DNA of 64,000 nucleotides, taken from assembly GCA_012103255.1 (NCBI GenBank), contig WLXD01000001.1, forward strand, positions 1 to 64,000, written 5' to 3'. Position 1 is the first letter of the stretch; every line of letters starts with the position of its first letter. This DNA is from Acidobacteriota bacterium. Lineage in GTDB: Bacteria; Acidobacteriota; UBA890; WLXD01. The position numbers were made by a program, and so were the translations under genes. Positions 1 to 9,903 of the stretch are shown here, piece after piece. The notes beneath the pieces were generated by a model, which was not told where the DNA came from, made no database searches, and saw only the letters and a list, made by a program, of their open reading frames with translations.

Positions 1-292
<292 letters not shown>

Positions 293-571
293 ATGGCACT
301 TAGTCCCGACGTAGTGAGCATCCTCACCGGGATTCTTGTTGGTTGGATCCTGAGCAGGGCACTCCGAGAGCATCCCCGTTTCGCCACTCGGGCGATCACC
401 TTGACCGCCAGCATCGTCCTCTGGACGGCGTGGCGTTCCGGCATCAACGGAGTCGAAGACCTCGCTGTCTCCTACGTCGAACGCGTCACGGAATCCGGGG
501 CGTTCGCTGTAGGTGCACTGGTCGGGTTTCTTTACTCGGATCACCGCGCCGGGGAGCGCCGTCGCTCGTGA
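293..571 (+). CDS. Small membrane protein, first gene of PBP operon
   Basis: This 92-residue protein has an AGGAGG ribosome binding site about eight bases before its ATG. The sequence suggests two hydrophobic stretches (about residues 6-20 and 32-48) and a third weaker one near 70-82, ending in a short Arg-rich tail. I do not recognise the family; the size and shape recall small holin-like or regulatory inner-membrane proteins, which is only an analogy. Its stop overlaps the GTG start of the PBP-like gene by four bases (GTGA), so the two are translationally coupled and it probably works with that enzyme. Confidence 0.7.
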   Translation: MALSPDVVSILTGILVGWILSRALREHPRFATRAITLTASIVLWTAWRSGINGVEDLAVSYVERVTESGAFAVGALVGFLYSDHRAGERRRS

Positions 572-2949
572 CACGCCGCAGCCTCCGAAGACTCCTGCTT
601 GGCGGCGAGATAGCCGCGAGGGAGGTTCGCCTGGTCACCGCGACCACCGGTCTCCGCCTGCGGGCATCGCTGCAGCGCGGGCTAGCCGTGGCCGGGACGT
701 GGTCTGAGCGGTGGCTCGTGCGCCGATTAGCCTACACCGGCCTCTGGACAGAACGAATGCTTCGGGGCGGGCTGGCCGAGGCCACCGCATGCTCGGTGCG
801 CGCGCGTCGGCTTGGTCTCGCGCGGCCAGCCCGTCAGCTGATTCTGGCGCTTTCCATCGGCACCTGTGTGGCAGCTCTTGGCCTACCGATAGTGGCAAGG
901 CCGTGGGTGATGCCCTGGTACGAGTACGCCCACGATCGCGCACGCGGCCAGAACGTCTTCGACTCACACGGGCGTTGGCTCGGTGTTCTGCCGGGGAGTA
1001 TCGACCGCCAGGGGGATTTCAGCACGAGCCACTACCCGAGCCTCGACCACAAAGCGGTCGAGCCGAACCACGTCCCGGACCTGTGGTGGAAGGTCTTGGT
1101 CGCTCTCGAAGACCGTCACCTTGGCAGCTGGCGGTCACTGTGGAGCATCGACCCCATCGCCTTCGCTCGGGCGGCGATCTTGGATTGGCCGCGCGGCCAC
1201 TTCACCGGTGCGTCAACGCTCTCGATGCAGCTTGTCCGGTCAATGCACCACGAGATGGTCGGAGAACGGGAACCATGGTCCAGCAAACTCCGGCGCAAGG
1301 CCCTCGAGCTCACGCATGCGCCAGTCGTCTATGCCGCTCTTGGTGCCGAGGGTCTCCGGGATTGGTGCGCAACCCATCTGCCGCTGATCATTGGGGAGCC
1401 GGGCATTGGGATCGGGGGGTCCGTGTACGGTCTGGACTCGGCTAGCCGCCTTGCCTTCGGCACACCCCCGCACCGCATGACCGACGCGCAGCAAGCGCTA
1501 TTGGCCGCAGCGGTCCATCGACCACTGATCTTGGCAACGGAATCTGGCCCTTCTGGAGTCGCTGCGTCTCGTTTCGAACGACTCCGGACGAGGGCTCGGG
1601 CCGGTCTAGAGCGCGCCCTCGACGGCGAACCCGAGCGGCTTCGAAACGCGCTCGAAGAACTGGCCGAAATGTCTACTCCCCGCCTGAGAATTGAAAGGCG
1701 CCTCGCTTCCGCATTGGACTTTGAACCCCAGCGTGCCTACCAGTACCTCGGTAATCCCGTCCGGCGCGCAACTGTCTTGGTCGGGCCTCAGCTACCTACC
1801 ATTGTCGCCGAACTCGAATTTGCTCTCGGGGCACGGTGGCGGTCCTCAGCCCAGACGATCACTCTCAACTTCGATGTGTTCGACAACCTTCGGTTCCGAG
1901 ACCGGGTGCGCGATGGCCTGACGAGGCTCCAATGGCACCACACTTCGAACCTGCGGCTATCACTTTGCCCCGCCTGCAACCGAGAGCTACCGCCCGCAGA
2001 TGTGCTCGTCGTACTCGCTGACGACACCGGTCGCGTACGTCGACACTACGCACAATCCTTCAGCGATCTCCTCGGTGGCCCCGTCGTACACACGTCGTTC
2101 GGCACCACGGGCGCCCTGCAGGGGCGCCCAGTAGCTTCGCTGGGAAAGGCGTTGTTGGTTCTGCTCCTCGCACGCCGCGGCGCCACGCTCGATGACCTGC
2201 TCTGCAATGCTCGCATCGATAGCGGCCGTATTCGCAATCCGGACGGCGGAACGGGGCACGAGAACTGCGCATCGCCCGGCGCAAGAGTGCGCACCGACCA
2301 CGCGATGGCTCGTTCCTTGAACCTACCGTTTATTCGCGCGGCGCTCGCAGTGCCCAGGAAGGAACTGCTCGACCTTGCGCTGAGCTTCGGTGTTCAGCTG
2401 CCGCGGGACGTCAACCCGGCCGTGTCCATCCCGCTGGGCATGGGCTACTCGACGCCCGCCGAGGTACTGGGTTGGTTCCAGGCTGTGGGCGCCGCGCTAG
2501 AGCCCCGCGGAGAGGCCTCGAATGTCCGTCCTATTGAGCGCCCCACCCTGGTAGGTCGAGTCACTACCACAATCGGCAACATCACGGCATCAACTTCCAC
2601 GGGACTCCCCGACCTGAGCAAATGGATCTCGACAGCGGAATCGCGGACGTTCGCGAAAGAGGTTCTTAGTGCCCCGGTGCGTCCCGCCGGGACACTCGAA
2701 CGTCTGTCGGATTGGACCGCCCGTAGCGGCGGGCACTTCGCCAAGTCTGGCACATCGACTCTGTCACCTGGTGTCACGCGTGACCTATGGGCAGTTGGGA
2801 CTATATCGATTGCCGGTCGGCGCTGGACCTACCTGGTGCTCCTTGGCACGAGTCACCCAGCCCGACCGATCGGCACCAACGTCAGCGCGAGAGCGATGGC
2901 ACCGCTACTCAGAATCACCTTGGCAGAAATCACGCAGGAGGTACCGTGA
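568..2949 (+). CDS. Class A penicillin-binding-protein-like peptidoglycan synthase
   Basis: This looks like a bifunctional peptidoglycan synthase of about 793 residues. The GTG at 568 is chosen because it overlaps the upstream stop; the open frame runs further upstream but would overlap the whole first gene. An unusually long N-terminal cytoplasmic region of about 90 residues contains degenerate TGL-type repeats, and one membrane helix follows at about 92-112. The GT51 glycosyltransferase part has EDRH near residue 181 (catalytic Glu), GASTLSMQL near 213 and an RRKALE stretch after it; the expected F and H after EDR are changed. The transpeptidase part keeps all three active-site motifs: SLGK near 523, SLN near 582 and KSGT near 725. 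It should act in the periplasm on lipid II. The divergent motifs and the unknown partners argue for a specialised role rather than the housekeeping PBP1A. Confidence 0.82.
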   Translation: MTRRSLRRLLLGGEIAAREVRLVTATTGLRLRASLQRGLAVAGTWSERWLVRRLAYTGLWTERMLRGGLAEATACSVRARRLGLARPARQLILALSIGTCVAALGLPIVARPWVMPWYEYAHDRARGQNVFDSHGRWLGVLPGSIDRQGDFSTSHYPSLDHKAVEPNHVPDLWWKVLVALEDRHLGSWRSLWSIDPIAFARAAILDWPRGHFTGASTLSMQLVRSMHHEMVGEREPWSSKLRRKALELTHAPVVYAALGAEGLRDWCATHLPLIIGEPGIGIGGSVYGLDSASRLAFGTPPHRMTDAQQALLAAAVHRPLILATESGPSGVAASRFERLRTRARAGLERALDGEPERLRNALEELAEMSTPRLRIERRLASALDFEPQRAYQYLGNPVRRATVLVGPQLPTIVAELEFALGARWRSSAQTITLNFDVFDNLRFRDRVRDGLTRLQWHHTSNLRLSLCPACNRELPPADVLVVLADDTGRVRRHYAQSFSDLLGGPVVHTSFGTTGALQGRPVASLGKALLVLLLARRGATLDDLLCNARIDSGRIRNPDGGTGHENCASPGARVRTDHAMARSLNLPFIRAALAVPRKELLDLALSFGVQLPRDVNPAVSIPLGMGYSTPAEVLGWFQAVGAALEPRGEASNVRPIERPTLVGRVTTTIGNITASTSTGLPDLSKWISTAESRTFAKEVLSAPVRPAGTLERLSDWTARSGGHFAKSGTSTLSPGVTRDLWAVGTISIAGRRWTYLVLLGTSHPARPIGTNVSARAMAPLLRITLAEITQEVP

Positions 2950-4829
2950 AGAAGCAGGCAATGTCACCAGATTGGAAGCTCAAAGCGGTCGAGTCCGTAG
3001 AGAAGGCGGTCGTCGCGGTAAGCCAAGGGACGGCCCGGTGTGTAGCGTGGGCCGTCGGGACCATTCCGGCGGGCGCTATCGCTGCGATGGCTGCAGCCTC
3101 AAAGACCGCCGGCGCGCTCGCGACCACCGTCACGGGCGGAGCGGCGCGCGCCGTGGAAACAACGAAGAAGGCACGGTTGGATCACCTCCCGACGGCCGGT
3201 ATCGCGACTGCATCGGCTATCAGTGGCTACGCGACCTTCGAGGGCCTTCGTGCCGTCACCGCCGGCTCCGGCTACTCCGTCGTCGTCGTACTCCTTGTCG
3301 CCCTCTGCGCGACGTTGGCCATCCAGGGACTGTTGGTCTGGGCGGTCGTCCAGTATCAGAGGAGTAGGACCGTCAACGAACGTCTGCGGCGGCTGATTCT
3401 ATACACGATCCTCGTCACCTTCTCGGTGGGCTTCGGCACAGCCTTCTGGACACGAGCCATCGCGGGCGACCGAATCGCGCGCGAGGACTTCGAACTCCAG
3501 ATCGCCGGCCCCAGAACCGAACTCACGGCGTTCCAGGACAGTCTGGGCGTTGTGGGCCAGTCTCTCGACGCCCTCGTGAAGCATTCGGCCGAGATGGCTG
3601 ACCGGGAGGCCCAGGTCGGCGATAGCTGCGGCTACGCCACTGACGCGCGCCGAGGGCCTCGCTACGATGTGCGCATGGCCGACGCCCAGACTCTCCAGAG
3701 CTACGGTCCCCACGTCACTACACGCACGAGCGAAATTGGCGCGATGATCGACGCCCTCGATCATGCGGGCGTCGACTTCGTGCGGGCCCGAGTTCACGAA
3801 TACGAGCGACTACTGGAAGCGACTCTCGCGAAAGCGCAGGCACTGGGGGCTGATGCCAAGCTTAGGGTCCTCCGCAACTGGCTCGAGGTCCGGATCGAAC
3901 AGGGGCGTAGCGGCTTCGTGAGTGCCGACGGCCGCGAGTTCCAGTGCGCCGACCCTACCTTTGGTCAGTTGGCAGGTGGTGTCATAGCGGCGCTCGACGC
4001 GATGCCCATGGTCGAAGCCAAGGACATCAATATCATCGATCTAGGAGACCCCATCGAAGCGGTCGAATTCGTCTTCCGCCGCATCGCCGCGGTACCGGCC
4101 AAGTTGGCTGCTGCGCTAGTGCCGCGCAGCCAAGCCCAGCTGCGCGCCGAACGCCAGCAGCAGCTGGCAAGTGGCCCGACCGACGAGATCGCGGCGCCCA
4201 AACTGGGCGCACTACCGGTCACACTCGGCCTGCTGTTTGACGTTCTGATCTTCATCTCCGCGACACAGATGCCCGCCCGAGCGACAGAGCCGCCGCGCGG
4301 GGGAGTCATAAAGGCCGTGTCCGGTGCACTGAGGCCCCTTCGAGCTGCGGACACTCGCGAGTACCTGTGGCTCATGCAGCATGTTCGCTCGCCTCACGAC
4401 CTTCTGCGTGCACGCATGGTGCGTTCGCGGCGCCGGACGCTGGTCTATGCCGTCGAAGCCACGGCGCGCATGGATGAAGAGAGCGAGGACCGGGCACTCC
4501 ATACGCTGATGCAGTTGATCTCGACCTTGGGCCTTGCGCGGCGAGCGTACGACGCGATCGAAGCCGACAAGTTCGAGCGAATGGTTCGTCCAGTGACCCT
4601 CTACCCAATATCGCCGATCTTCACGGTTGGGGAACTGCAGAACTGCTCACCCGACGAACTGCTGACCCAGTTGTGGCAATTGGAACAGAAGTCCCTCAAG
4701 AGCCGCGCCTCATCGACTACCAGGCGCTCTCGAAGCGCCTCGGAATCACGGACCTCCGTAGGCCTTCACAGCGTGCCGCCCTCAGAGAACGAACGCGGTC
4801 GTGAATATGAGTCCTCCGGCGTCATGTAG
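2946..4829 (+). CDS. Three-helix membrane protein of the PBP-like operon
   Basis: This unrecognised protein has about 627 residues. GTG 2946 overlaps the PBP stop (GTGA) and is preceded by a GGAGGT ribosome binding site. An Ala-rich N-terminus leads to membrane helices at about residues 106-130 and 148-172. A largely helical region of about 250 residues with CGYATDARRG and a second cysteine (EFQCADP) follows, probably extracytoplasmic, then a third helix at about 423-440 and a C-terminal cytoplasmic domain. The two cysteines could form a disulfide. The last 45 residues become Ser/Arg-rich, while another frame from about 4690 gives a more protein-like tail (RLIDYQALSKRLGITDLRR) ending at 4804. 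A one-base frameshift there is therefore possible. Coupling to the PBP gene suggests a joint envelope function. Confidence 0.7.
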   Translation: MKKQAMSPDWKLKAVESVEKAVVAVSQGTARCVAWAVGTIPAGAIAAMAAASKTAGALATTVTGGAARAVETTKKARLDHLPTAGIATASAISGYATFEGLRAVTAGSGYSVVVVLLVALCATLAIQGLLVWAVVQYQRSRTVNERLRRLILYTILVTFSVGFGTAFWTRAIAGDRIAREDFELQIAGPRTELTAFQDSLGVVGQSLDALVKHSAEMADREAQVGDSCGYATDARRGPRYDVRMADAQTLQSYGPHVTTRTSEIGAMIDALDHAGVDFVRARVHEYERLLEATLAKAQALGADAKLRVLRNWLEVRIEQGRSGFVSADGREFQCADPTFGQLAGGVIAALDAMPMVEAKDINIIDLGDPIEAVEFVFRRIAAVPAKLAAALVPRSQAQLRAERQQQLASGPTDEIAAPKLGALPVTLGLLFDVLIFISATQMPARATEPPRGGVIKAVSGALRPLRAADTREYLWLMQHVRSPHDLLRARMVRSRRRTLVYAVEATARMDEESEDRALHTLMQLISTLGLARRAYDAIEADKFERMVRPVTLYPISPIFTVGELQNCSPDELLTQLWQLEQKSLKSRASSTTRRSRSASESRTSVGLHSVPPSENERGREYESSGVM

Positions 4830-5071
4830 CGCGTGGGTACGGCAGTACTCCGGGTTGGCGCCGAGAGCTGACCTGCGGGCCGTGGTGACGTCTGGCCATT
4901 TGCGGGGGCCGAAGAAGGTCGAGGGCCGGACTCAAGATGAAGACCGGTTATCGAACTCTCCCTATCGCAGATGAGCGCCTGTTTTCGACGGGGACCGGTT
5001 GCACCGAGTGCCCAGACCTCACGGAAGCCACCCGCCCGCGAGGCGGAAATGCCTTGCAGCGGCCGGGACTA

Positions 5072-6475
5072 CTACTTGTCCAAGCAGCCCAGGTGAGAGC
5101 GAAAAGCCGGGTGAACAACGAGGGTCTCCGCGCTGTGGGCCGCCTCTGCCAAGTCGGGATCCTCGATTGCATAGGTAACCGTATCTCCACGCTTGATCCC
5201 GACAACGCCAACTTCGAACATCAACCGGAGCAAACGGGACATGGATGGGTTGCGGAACCAGCCCTCGGTCGAGAAGTCATCGAAGACCTTCACGTCGCCT
5301 AGCACCTTGGCTTCGATCGCGTCGCCGTACTCCGACGCCGGACCTGTCGAGGGACACCCTGCGAAGGCGTACCCAACGAACTCGTTGATGCGGGGATATA
5401 CGTCCTCGAAGTCGGCGTGTATTGCGTACAACTTATCCTCCGAGTACTTCGACTCAATCGCGGCGAGGTGCTCGAGCGTGATTGAGTCGTCCTCAGCCAG
5501 CTTCTTGCACCGGTTTGCGAGATCGACCATGTCACGTGGTCCGGAAGCGCACAGTCGCGAGAAGCTCCGTGCAAACTCCTCAAAGCTCTCTTCGCATGAG
5601 AACTCTTGAGCCCAGAGCGCGGCTGTTCCGAGTTCTTCGGCTTCTAGATCGTCAATGCCGCGGCGCGCTTTGATGCGGCGGGCAAGCAACTCCCATAGTT
5701 CGCTCTCCGCCCAAGTCAGGTGCTCCATGGCGTAGGAAAACTTGTCGTACTCGCGCTGCTTCTCGTACCAGCGGCGATAGATGCCATGTTTCAGGAACAA
5801 GAGGACGTGCAGGGAACTCTTGGCGCGTGCGTTTATTTGTTCAACTGCCCAGGCAAGTCCTTCGATGAAGTCCGTGTTCTGTTCAAGGTTCTTGAACACG
5901 CTCTCGGCATCGTCAATGAGGATGCAAGCGCGCTGGTCGCCGACGCACTCGACCACCTCGTCTAACGTCTTCATCCACTGGGTACTCAGGAAGGTACGGC
6001 CTCCACTGGCAAGCAACTCGCCTAGGTCTACCTGCGCACCGAAACCCTCTAGCTTCACGGCGTTCGGAGCTTGCTTCAGAACTTCCAGCGTTCCGCTACC
6101 GATCGACCGGAGCTTCTTCTTCCACTCGGGCCCGTCATCGTCTCCGACCTGGTCTGTGAACTGCCGGAGTATTTCCAGGCAGAGGAAGTCACGGACCTCC
6201 CCCGACTTAGCGTCCATCGCCGCGGCATCGAGATTGGTCCGGTAGTGGCCGTCTGCCAGTATCCAAACGGGACCAGAGGTCTGAGCTGCAACGTGCCGAC
6301 GTATCGCTGTCTTCCCGCTTCCCTTGATTCCGATGATCAGCGACTTGCCCGCCTCTCGGTCTTCGTACTTGATTTCCTCGTACTTGGCGCGGGCCAAGTA
6401 CGACGCCTCCAAGAAGTCGTGGTCGTCCGGGCTACCGGCGTCCGTGAAACCGAAGTAGTTCTCCCATTGCGACAT
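5072..6475 (-). CDS. P-loop ATPase, Sll1717 family
   Basis: This 467-residue protein has Walker A GIKGSGKT at residues 49-56 and a Walker B strand ending in LIDDAE near 185-191. The N-terminal pattern FGFTDAG...FLEASYLARAKYE is typical of the Sll1717 family of predicted STAND-like or AAA-like ATPases, which are often found in defence or accessory regions. The region after residue 220 is helical and acidic, ending in a winged-helix-like segment (residues about 380-440). No transmembrane segment is visible. The gene starts two bases after the stop of the 172-residue upstream gene, so they form a two-gene operon. The exact biochemical role is unknown. Confidence 0.75.
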   Translation of the reverse strand: MSQWENYFGFTDAGSPDDHDFLEASYLARAKYEEIKYEDREAGKSLIIGIKGSGKTAIRRHVAAQTSGPVWILADGHYRTNLDAAAMDAKSGEVRDFLCLEILRQFTDQVGDDDGPEWKKKLRSIGSGTLEVLKQAPNAVKLEGFGAQVDLGELLASGGRTFLSTQWMKTLDEVVECVGDQRACILIDDAESVFKNLEQNTDFIEGLAWAVEQINARAKSSLHVLLFLKHGIYRRWYEKQREYDKFSYAMEHLTWAESELWELLARRIKARRGIDDLEAEELGTAALWAQEFSCEESFEEFARSFSRLCASGPRDMVDLANRCKKLAEDDSITLEHLAAIESKYSEDKLYAIHADFEDVYPRINEFVGYAFAGCPSTGPASEYGDAIEAKVLGDVKVFDDFSTEGWFRNPSMSRLLRLMFEVGVVGIKRGDTVTYAIEDPDLAEAAHSAETLVVHPAFRSHLGCLDK

Positions 6476-6477
6476 GA

Positions 6478-6996
6478 CTATTGCCCTTGGTAATGGACCC
6501 GGACCTTTCTATCGATTCCGCCAGCGGCAGCGTAGAGATAGAGCAACCGCCGCAATCCGTTGACGGTCACCTTCTGATCCGATTCCGCGACTCCCTCGTA
6601 CAGAGCCACGTGAATCGCCTCCGCGTCCGGTATTTCGGGGAAGGCGATCCCTCCGATTGCACGCAAGATGTCGTCGATGCTCAGTCCACGATTCTCCAGG
6701 TGGCCATGCACCCCCATCTGGACTTTCCTCTGAAACCTGGACGCAGATTGAAGCGCGACCTTGCTACCCGCCGGCACGGTCAGCTGCCCACCGGCTGATC
6801 TACTGAGCAGGCCGAGTTCCACCATTAGGCGAACCAGCCTCTCTACAGCCTCCTCACTTAGCACGACCCCCGCGATTCTGAAGTCAGCGTGGCCTGTCTT
6901 CCTTATCGCGGCGACGAGTTGGCCGTCAGACTTCCACTCGTTTCGGCGATTGGCCCGCCTTAGCCCAGTGTGAAGGCGCTGGTACGTTGTCGCCAT
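6478..6996 (-). CDS. Small partner of the Sll1717-type ATPase, unknown function
   Basis: This 172-residue protein is not recognised with confidence. Residues 1-75 look like a winged-helix or MarR-like fold (WKSDGQLVAAIRKTG, then EEAVERLVRLMVELGLL), and the C-terminal half is a second small alpha/beta region. It has no membrane helix or signal peptide. It precedes the P-loop ATPase with a two-base gap and is divergent from the nuclease-fold gene at 7162. A role as a DNA-binding or adaptor subunit of the ATPase is inference from the operon. Confidence 0.6.
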   Translation of the reverse strand: MATTYQRLHTGLRRANRRNEWKSDGQLVAAIRKTGHADFRIAGVVLSEEAVERLVRLMVELGLLSRSAGGQLTVPAGSKVALQSASRFQRKVQMGVHGHLENRGLSIDDILRAIGGIAFPEIPDAEAIHVALYEGVAESDQKVTVNGLRRLLYLYAAAGGIDRKVRVHYQGQ

Positions 6997-7161
6997 GATC
7001 CCTCGCAGTTAGTCACGAATGCCGGGTTCCGGAAGGCAACTCTTCTCGCTATTGAGAACCCGTCTGCCGAAAATTTTCCGACGGGGCTACCTCCGTCGCA
7101 AACCGGCCCCGCACCCGGTTTTCTCCGGTGTGGGCAACACACACCTACCGCCGGAGGACCG

Positions 7162-8178
7162 ATGCCGACCCTGAAGGTGACATCCTGGAACATCGAGCAC
7201 ATGGACCGCCTGTTCGAGGAACCGTCCAGCGAAACCGCCCGCCGCCACCGCGACGCGAGAATGGAGGCGGTCGTTCAGGAGGTCCGCGACCTCGATGCCG
7301 ACGTGCTGGCCGTGCTGGAGGGGCCGCGCTCCGAGAGCCGCATCACCGACTTCTGCACCAATCAGCTCGGGGGCGACTGGCTGCCGATCCTCGCCGCCGA
7401 CGGTGACTACGACATCAGGGGCACGCAGGGCATCTGGTTCCTGGTCAAGGACGCGCTCGCTGCATCGTGCGCGCTGCAGTCACCTACCACCTGGAAGGCC
7501 TTCACGGGCGCCTCCTGGGACGTCAACTACTGGGGTGACTTCGACACCACCCAGCACCGCCACTACCGGCATCCGCAGGTACTCGTGCTCGATCTCAACG
7601 GGCAACGCGTCGAGTTCATCGCCGCGCACCTCAAGAGCAAGTTCGTCCGGGCGGGGGAGAGCGATTGGAACGCCGGCGGCGAGCGCCGCCAGGACTTCAT
7701 CCGCGACGCGATCAAGGCGCGGATCAAGCTCACCACCGAGGCATCGAACATCCGCGCCTACATCGACGCGAAGTTCGACCAGGTCGCGAACCCGGCGATC
7801 TTCCTGATGGGCGACCTGAACGATGGGCCCGGCAAGGAGTACTTCGAGCAGCAGTTCCTGTTCTTCGACCTGCTATCGGTGCTGCAGGGCGACGTGTTCT
7901 TCGCCGAGCGCTTCCTGAACCACGCACTGTTCGACTTCGCGAACCACCTGCGCTGGTCGGTCGAATTCGAGGACTTCATCGATCCGAGCCGCAACCCGCA
8001 CATCCTGCTCGACCACATCCTGTTCACACAGGGGCTGGTGGATGATTCTCTGCCGCTCGTGGTCGAGTCGGGCGCGGGTCTCGTCGAGCATGAGGTTCAC
8101 GAGCTGATCAAGGCAACGCGGTTCAAGTACGCGCATCCGAACGATCATGCGCCGGTGTCCGTTGTTGCCGAGTACTGA
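7162..8178 (+). CDS. Endonuclease/exonuclease/phosphatase family protein
   Basis: This 338-residue protein has the EEP fold found in DNase I, exonuclease III and sphingomyelinases. Visible motifs are TSWNIEHMD near residue 6, HLKSKF near 160, GDLNDGPG near 215 (metal and phosphate-binding Asp-Asn) and a C-terminal NDHAPVSV carrying the catalytic His. The ATG at 7162 is chosen because a GGAGGA site lies just before it; the frame is open upstream but lacks a comparable signal. There is no signal peptide, so it is probably cytoplasmic. Substrate cannot be told from sequence: nucleic acid or another phosphodiester. It is divergent from the ATPase pair, with about 165 bases between them. Confidence 0.82.
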   Translation: MPTLKVTSWNIEHMDRLFEEPSSETARRHRDARMEAVVQEVRDLDADVLAVLEGPRSESRITDFCTNQLGGDWLPILAADGDYDIRGTQGIWFLVKDALAASCALQSPTTWKAFTGASWDVNYWGDFDTTQHRHYRHPQVLVLDLNGQRVEFIAAHLKSKFVRAGESDWNAGGERRQDFIRDAIKARIKLTTEASNIRAYIDAKFDQVANPAIFLMGDLNDGPGKEYFEQQFLFFDLLSVLQGDVFFAERFLNHALFDFANHLRWSVEFEDFIDPSRNPHILLDHILFTQGLVDDSLPLVVESGAGLVEHEVHELIKATRFKYAHPNDHAPVSVVAEY

Positions 8179-8490
8179 CGGCTCTCCGGCCGCTACCAGA
8201 CCGGGTCGCGACGCGTTCGGGTGACTAGCCGTATTGCCCGAGAGCCATCACAGTCGGTTTCTTCTTCGCATCGAGTCGACGCACCCCAAGCTGCTTGCTT
8301 TGTTTTGCCGAGCTGCACCGAGGTGTATCGCGCCCCCGGGGTCCGTCCAGGTCGGGCCGCGCGCGATGTCATATCCGCGCGGCTAGTTGTCACGTATGTG
8401 GCCCAGCGGAATCGGCTGGTCTCGTCGGATCAGATTGCTAACTTGCGCGCACTCGCACCAGCAAGGAACGGAGCCGGGCAAGCGTGCGCT
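8179..8490. other. Intergenic region, nothing evident
   Basis: About 310 bases lie between the stop of the EEP-fold gene and the stop of the convergent DNRLRE gene. I see no convincing coding frame, repeat or strong terminator hairpin here. Confidence 0.5.
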
Positions 8491-9768
8491 CTACTGGTAC
8501 ACGACGTCGAGCCTTGGCGGGGTAGCACCCTCGCGAGACGAATACCGAACGTGTCCATTTTGGCTCTCGACGACCTTCTTGAGGATCCAGCCTAAGTGCG
8601 TATGGGCGCCCGAGGCGAAAGCCGCCACGTCGGCGGTTACATCGAACTCGATTGTCCCGAGCAGTTCTTTCGTGTGCAGCACGGTGTCGGTCGGCGAGGC
8701 GCTGAACGGGAGTCCGTTCTTCATGTCCCACTTCACCCAGTCGGGGTTCTGGTTCGAGGTGTTCGTGTCGATCGGGCAGTTCCATGTCGCGCCCAGCTCA
8801 GTCCACGGCTCGAGCATCCGGTACGCACCCACGTCGCGCCCATCGCCCCAGTTATTGGCGTTGAAGACAATCTCCAGCGTGAGCGTCGCGCTGGTAACGT
8901 TGCGTCCAAGGAGCTCGCTCCCGAGCGCGGCTGCATCGAAGTGGACGAGGCCGCGATTCTTGCCGCTCTTGCGGACGCGCAGGATCGTCTCGGTGCCCTG
9001 GTTCTTGTTCGGCTGGCCCTGTTTCAGATAGGTGTCGCCGCTGCTGGTGAATGACATTTCGGCCGGGATCGGTTCTCCACATCCGATCCCGATCCGCACG
9101 CTGTGTATCTCGTAGACTTCTCCATCGTCGTTGGCGACGAAGACCAAGTCGAGGCCACCGCTATCATTGAGCGGGAGATCGACGGAGATCTCGCTTTCAG
9201 CGCCAGCGAGTTGGGCACCGGCGACCACTACCCGGCCGCCAGCGACCGTCCAGCGCGCGCCAAAGTCCGCCGCTTCCCCGATGGCCGGATAGCCGACCCC
9301 GGTCAGGATCCGGTCGCTGTTCGTCGGGCAGTCCGGTCCGCTGGTTGAGCAGCCCGCTCCACCGCCCTGGAATACCCAGTCTTGGCTGTTCGCGATACCA
9401 CCGAAGTTGTCGGCGAAGACGATCGAGGCCACGCCGTCTAGATCTCCTATTCCGAAACCCGGATCCCAATCGCCGCCGCGCCGCGTCATTCGCATGCAGG
9501 CGCGCATGTCGAAGGCCGTCGGTACCTGGGTCGACTCCGCTAGGCGAATAGACATCAACGGCGCGACCTGGCCAGTACCGCTTCTCAGGATGAGCGCGGT
9601 TCCGCTTAGCTCGGGCGACACGCCTGGAGCGAAGGAAACTCTGGAGTCCGATAACAGATCGAGCCCGCTCAATTCCTCTGGCTCGACCAGCCCAGTAGAA
9701 CCGAGGCCAACCGCCGAGCCAGCAGCGAGAATCAGACATCCCAGCGCGAACTTCCGTACCTGCTTCAC
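8491..9768 (-). CDS. Secreted DNRLRE-domain protein
   Basis: This 425-residue protein begins with a signal peptide (MKQVRKFALGCLILAAGSAVG). Residues about 40-240 form an all-beta domain with paired cysteines and many Gly/Asp. The second half matches the DNRLRE pattern: an SGDTYLKQGQPNKNQG-type start near residue 245, RGLVHFD near 270, LTLEI, then a C-terminal GATPPRLDVVY. DNRLRE domains occur on large secreted or surface proteins of soil and marine bacteria and resemble carbohydrate-binding modules. It is probably extracellular; no catalytic domain is visible. It lies 135 bases downstream of the sigma-propeller gene on the same strand and could be one of its targets, which is speculation. Confidence 0.75.
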   Translation of the reverse strand: MKQVRKFALGCLILAAGSAVGLGSTGLVEPEELSGLDLLSDSRVSFAPGVSPELSGTALILRSGTGQVAPLMSIRLAESTQVPTAFDMRACMRMTRRGGDWDPGFGIGDLDGVASIVFADNFGGIANSQDWVFQGGGAGCSTSGPDCPTNSDRILTGVGYPAIGEAADFGARWTVAGGRVVVAGAQLAGAESEISVDLPLNDSGGLDLVFVANDDGEVYEIHSVRIGIGCGEPIPAEMSFTSSGDTYLKQGQPNKNQGTETILRVRKSGKNRGLVHFDAAALGSELLGRNVTSATLTLEIVFNANNWGDGRDVGAYRMLEPWTELGATWNCPIDTNTSNQNPDWVKWDMKNGLPFSASPTDTVLHTKELLGTIEFDVTADVAAFASGAHTHLGWILKKVVESQNGHVRYSSREGATPPRLDVVYQ

Positions 9769-9903
9769 AATTCCCTCCGCGTGATGTGTGGGTCGCTACC
9801 CACTACAACGCCGGTGTCGGGAATCCGTTCAGTCTCGTCTCGGCGACCACCAACTCGGTTGGAAGGCATTTCGCTCGACAACTACGACCGGCTCGCCGTT
9901 CAC

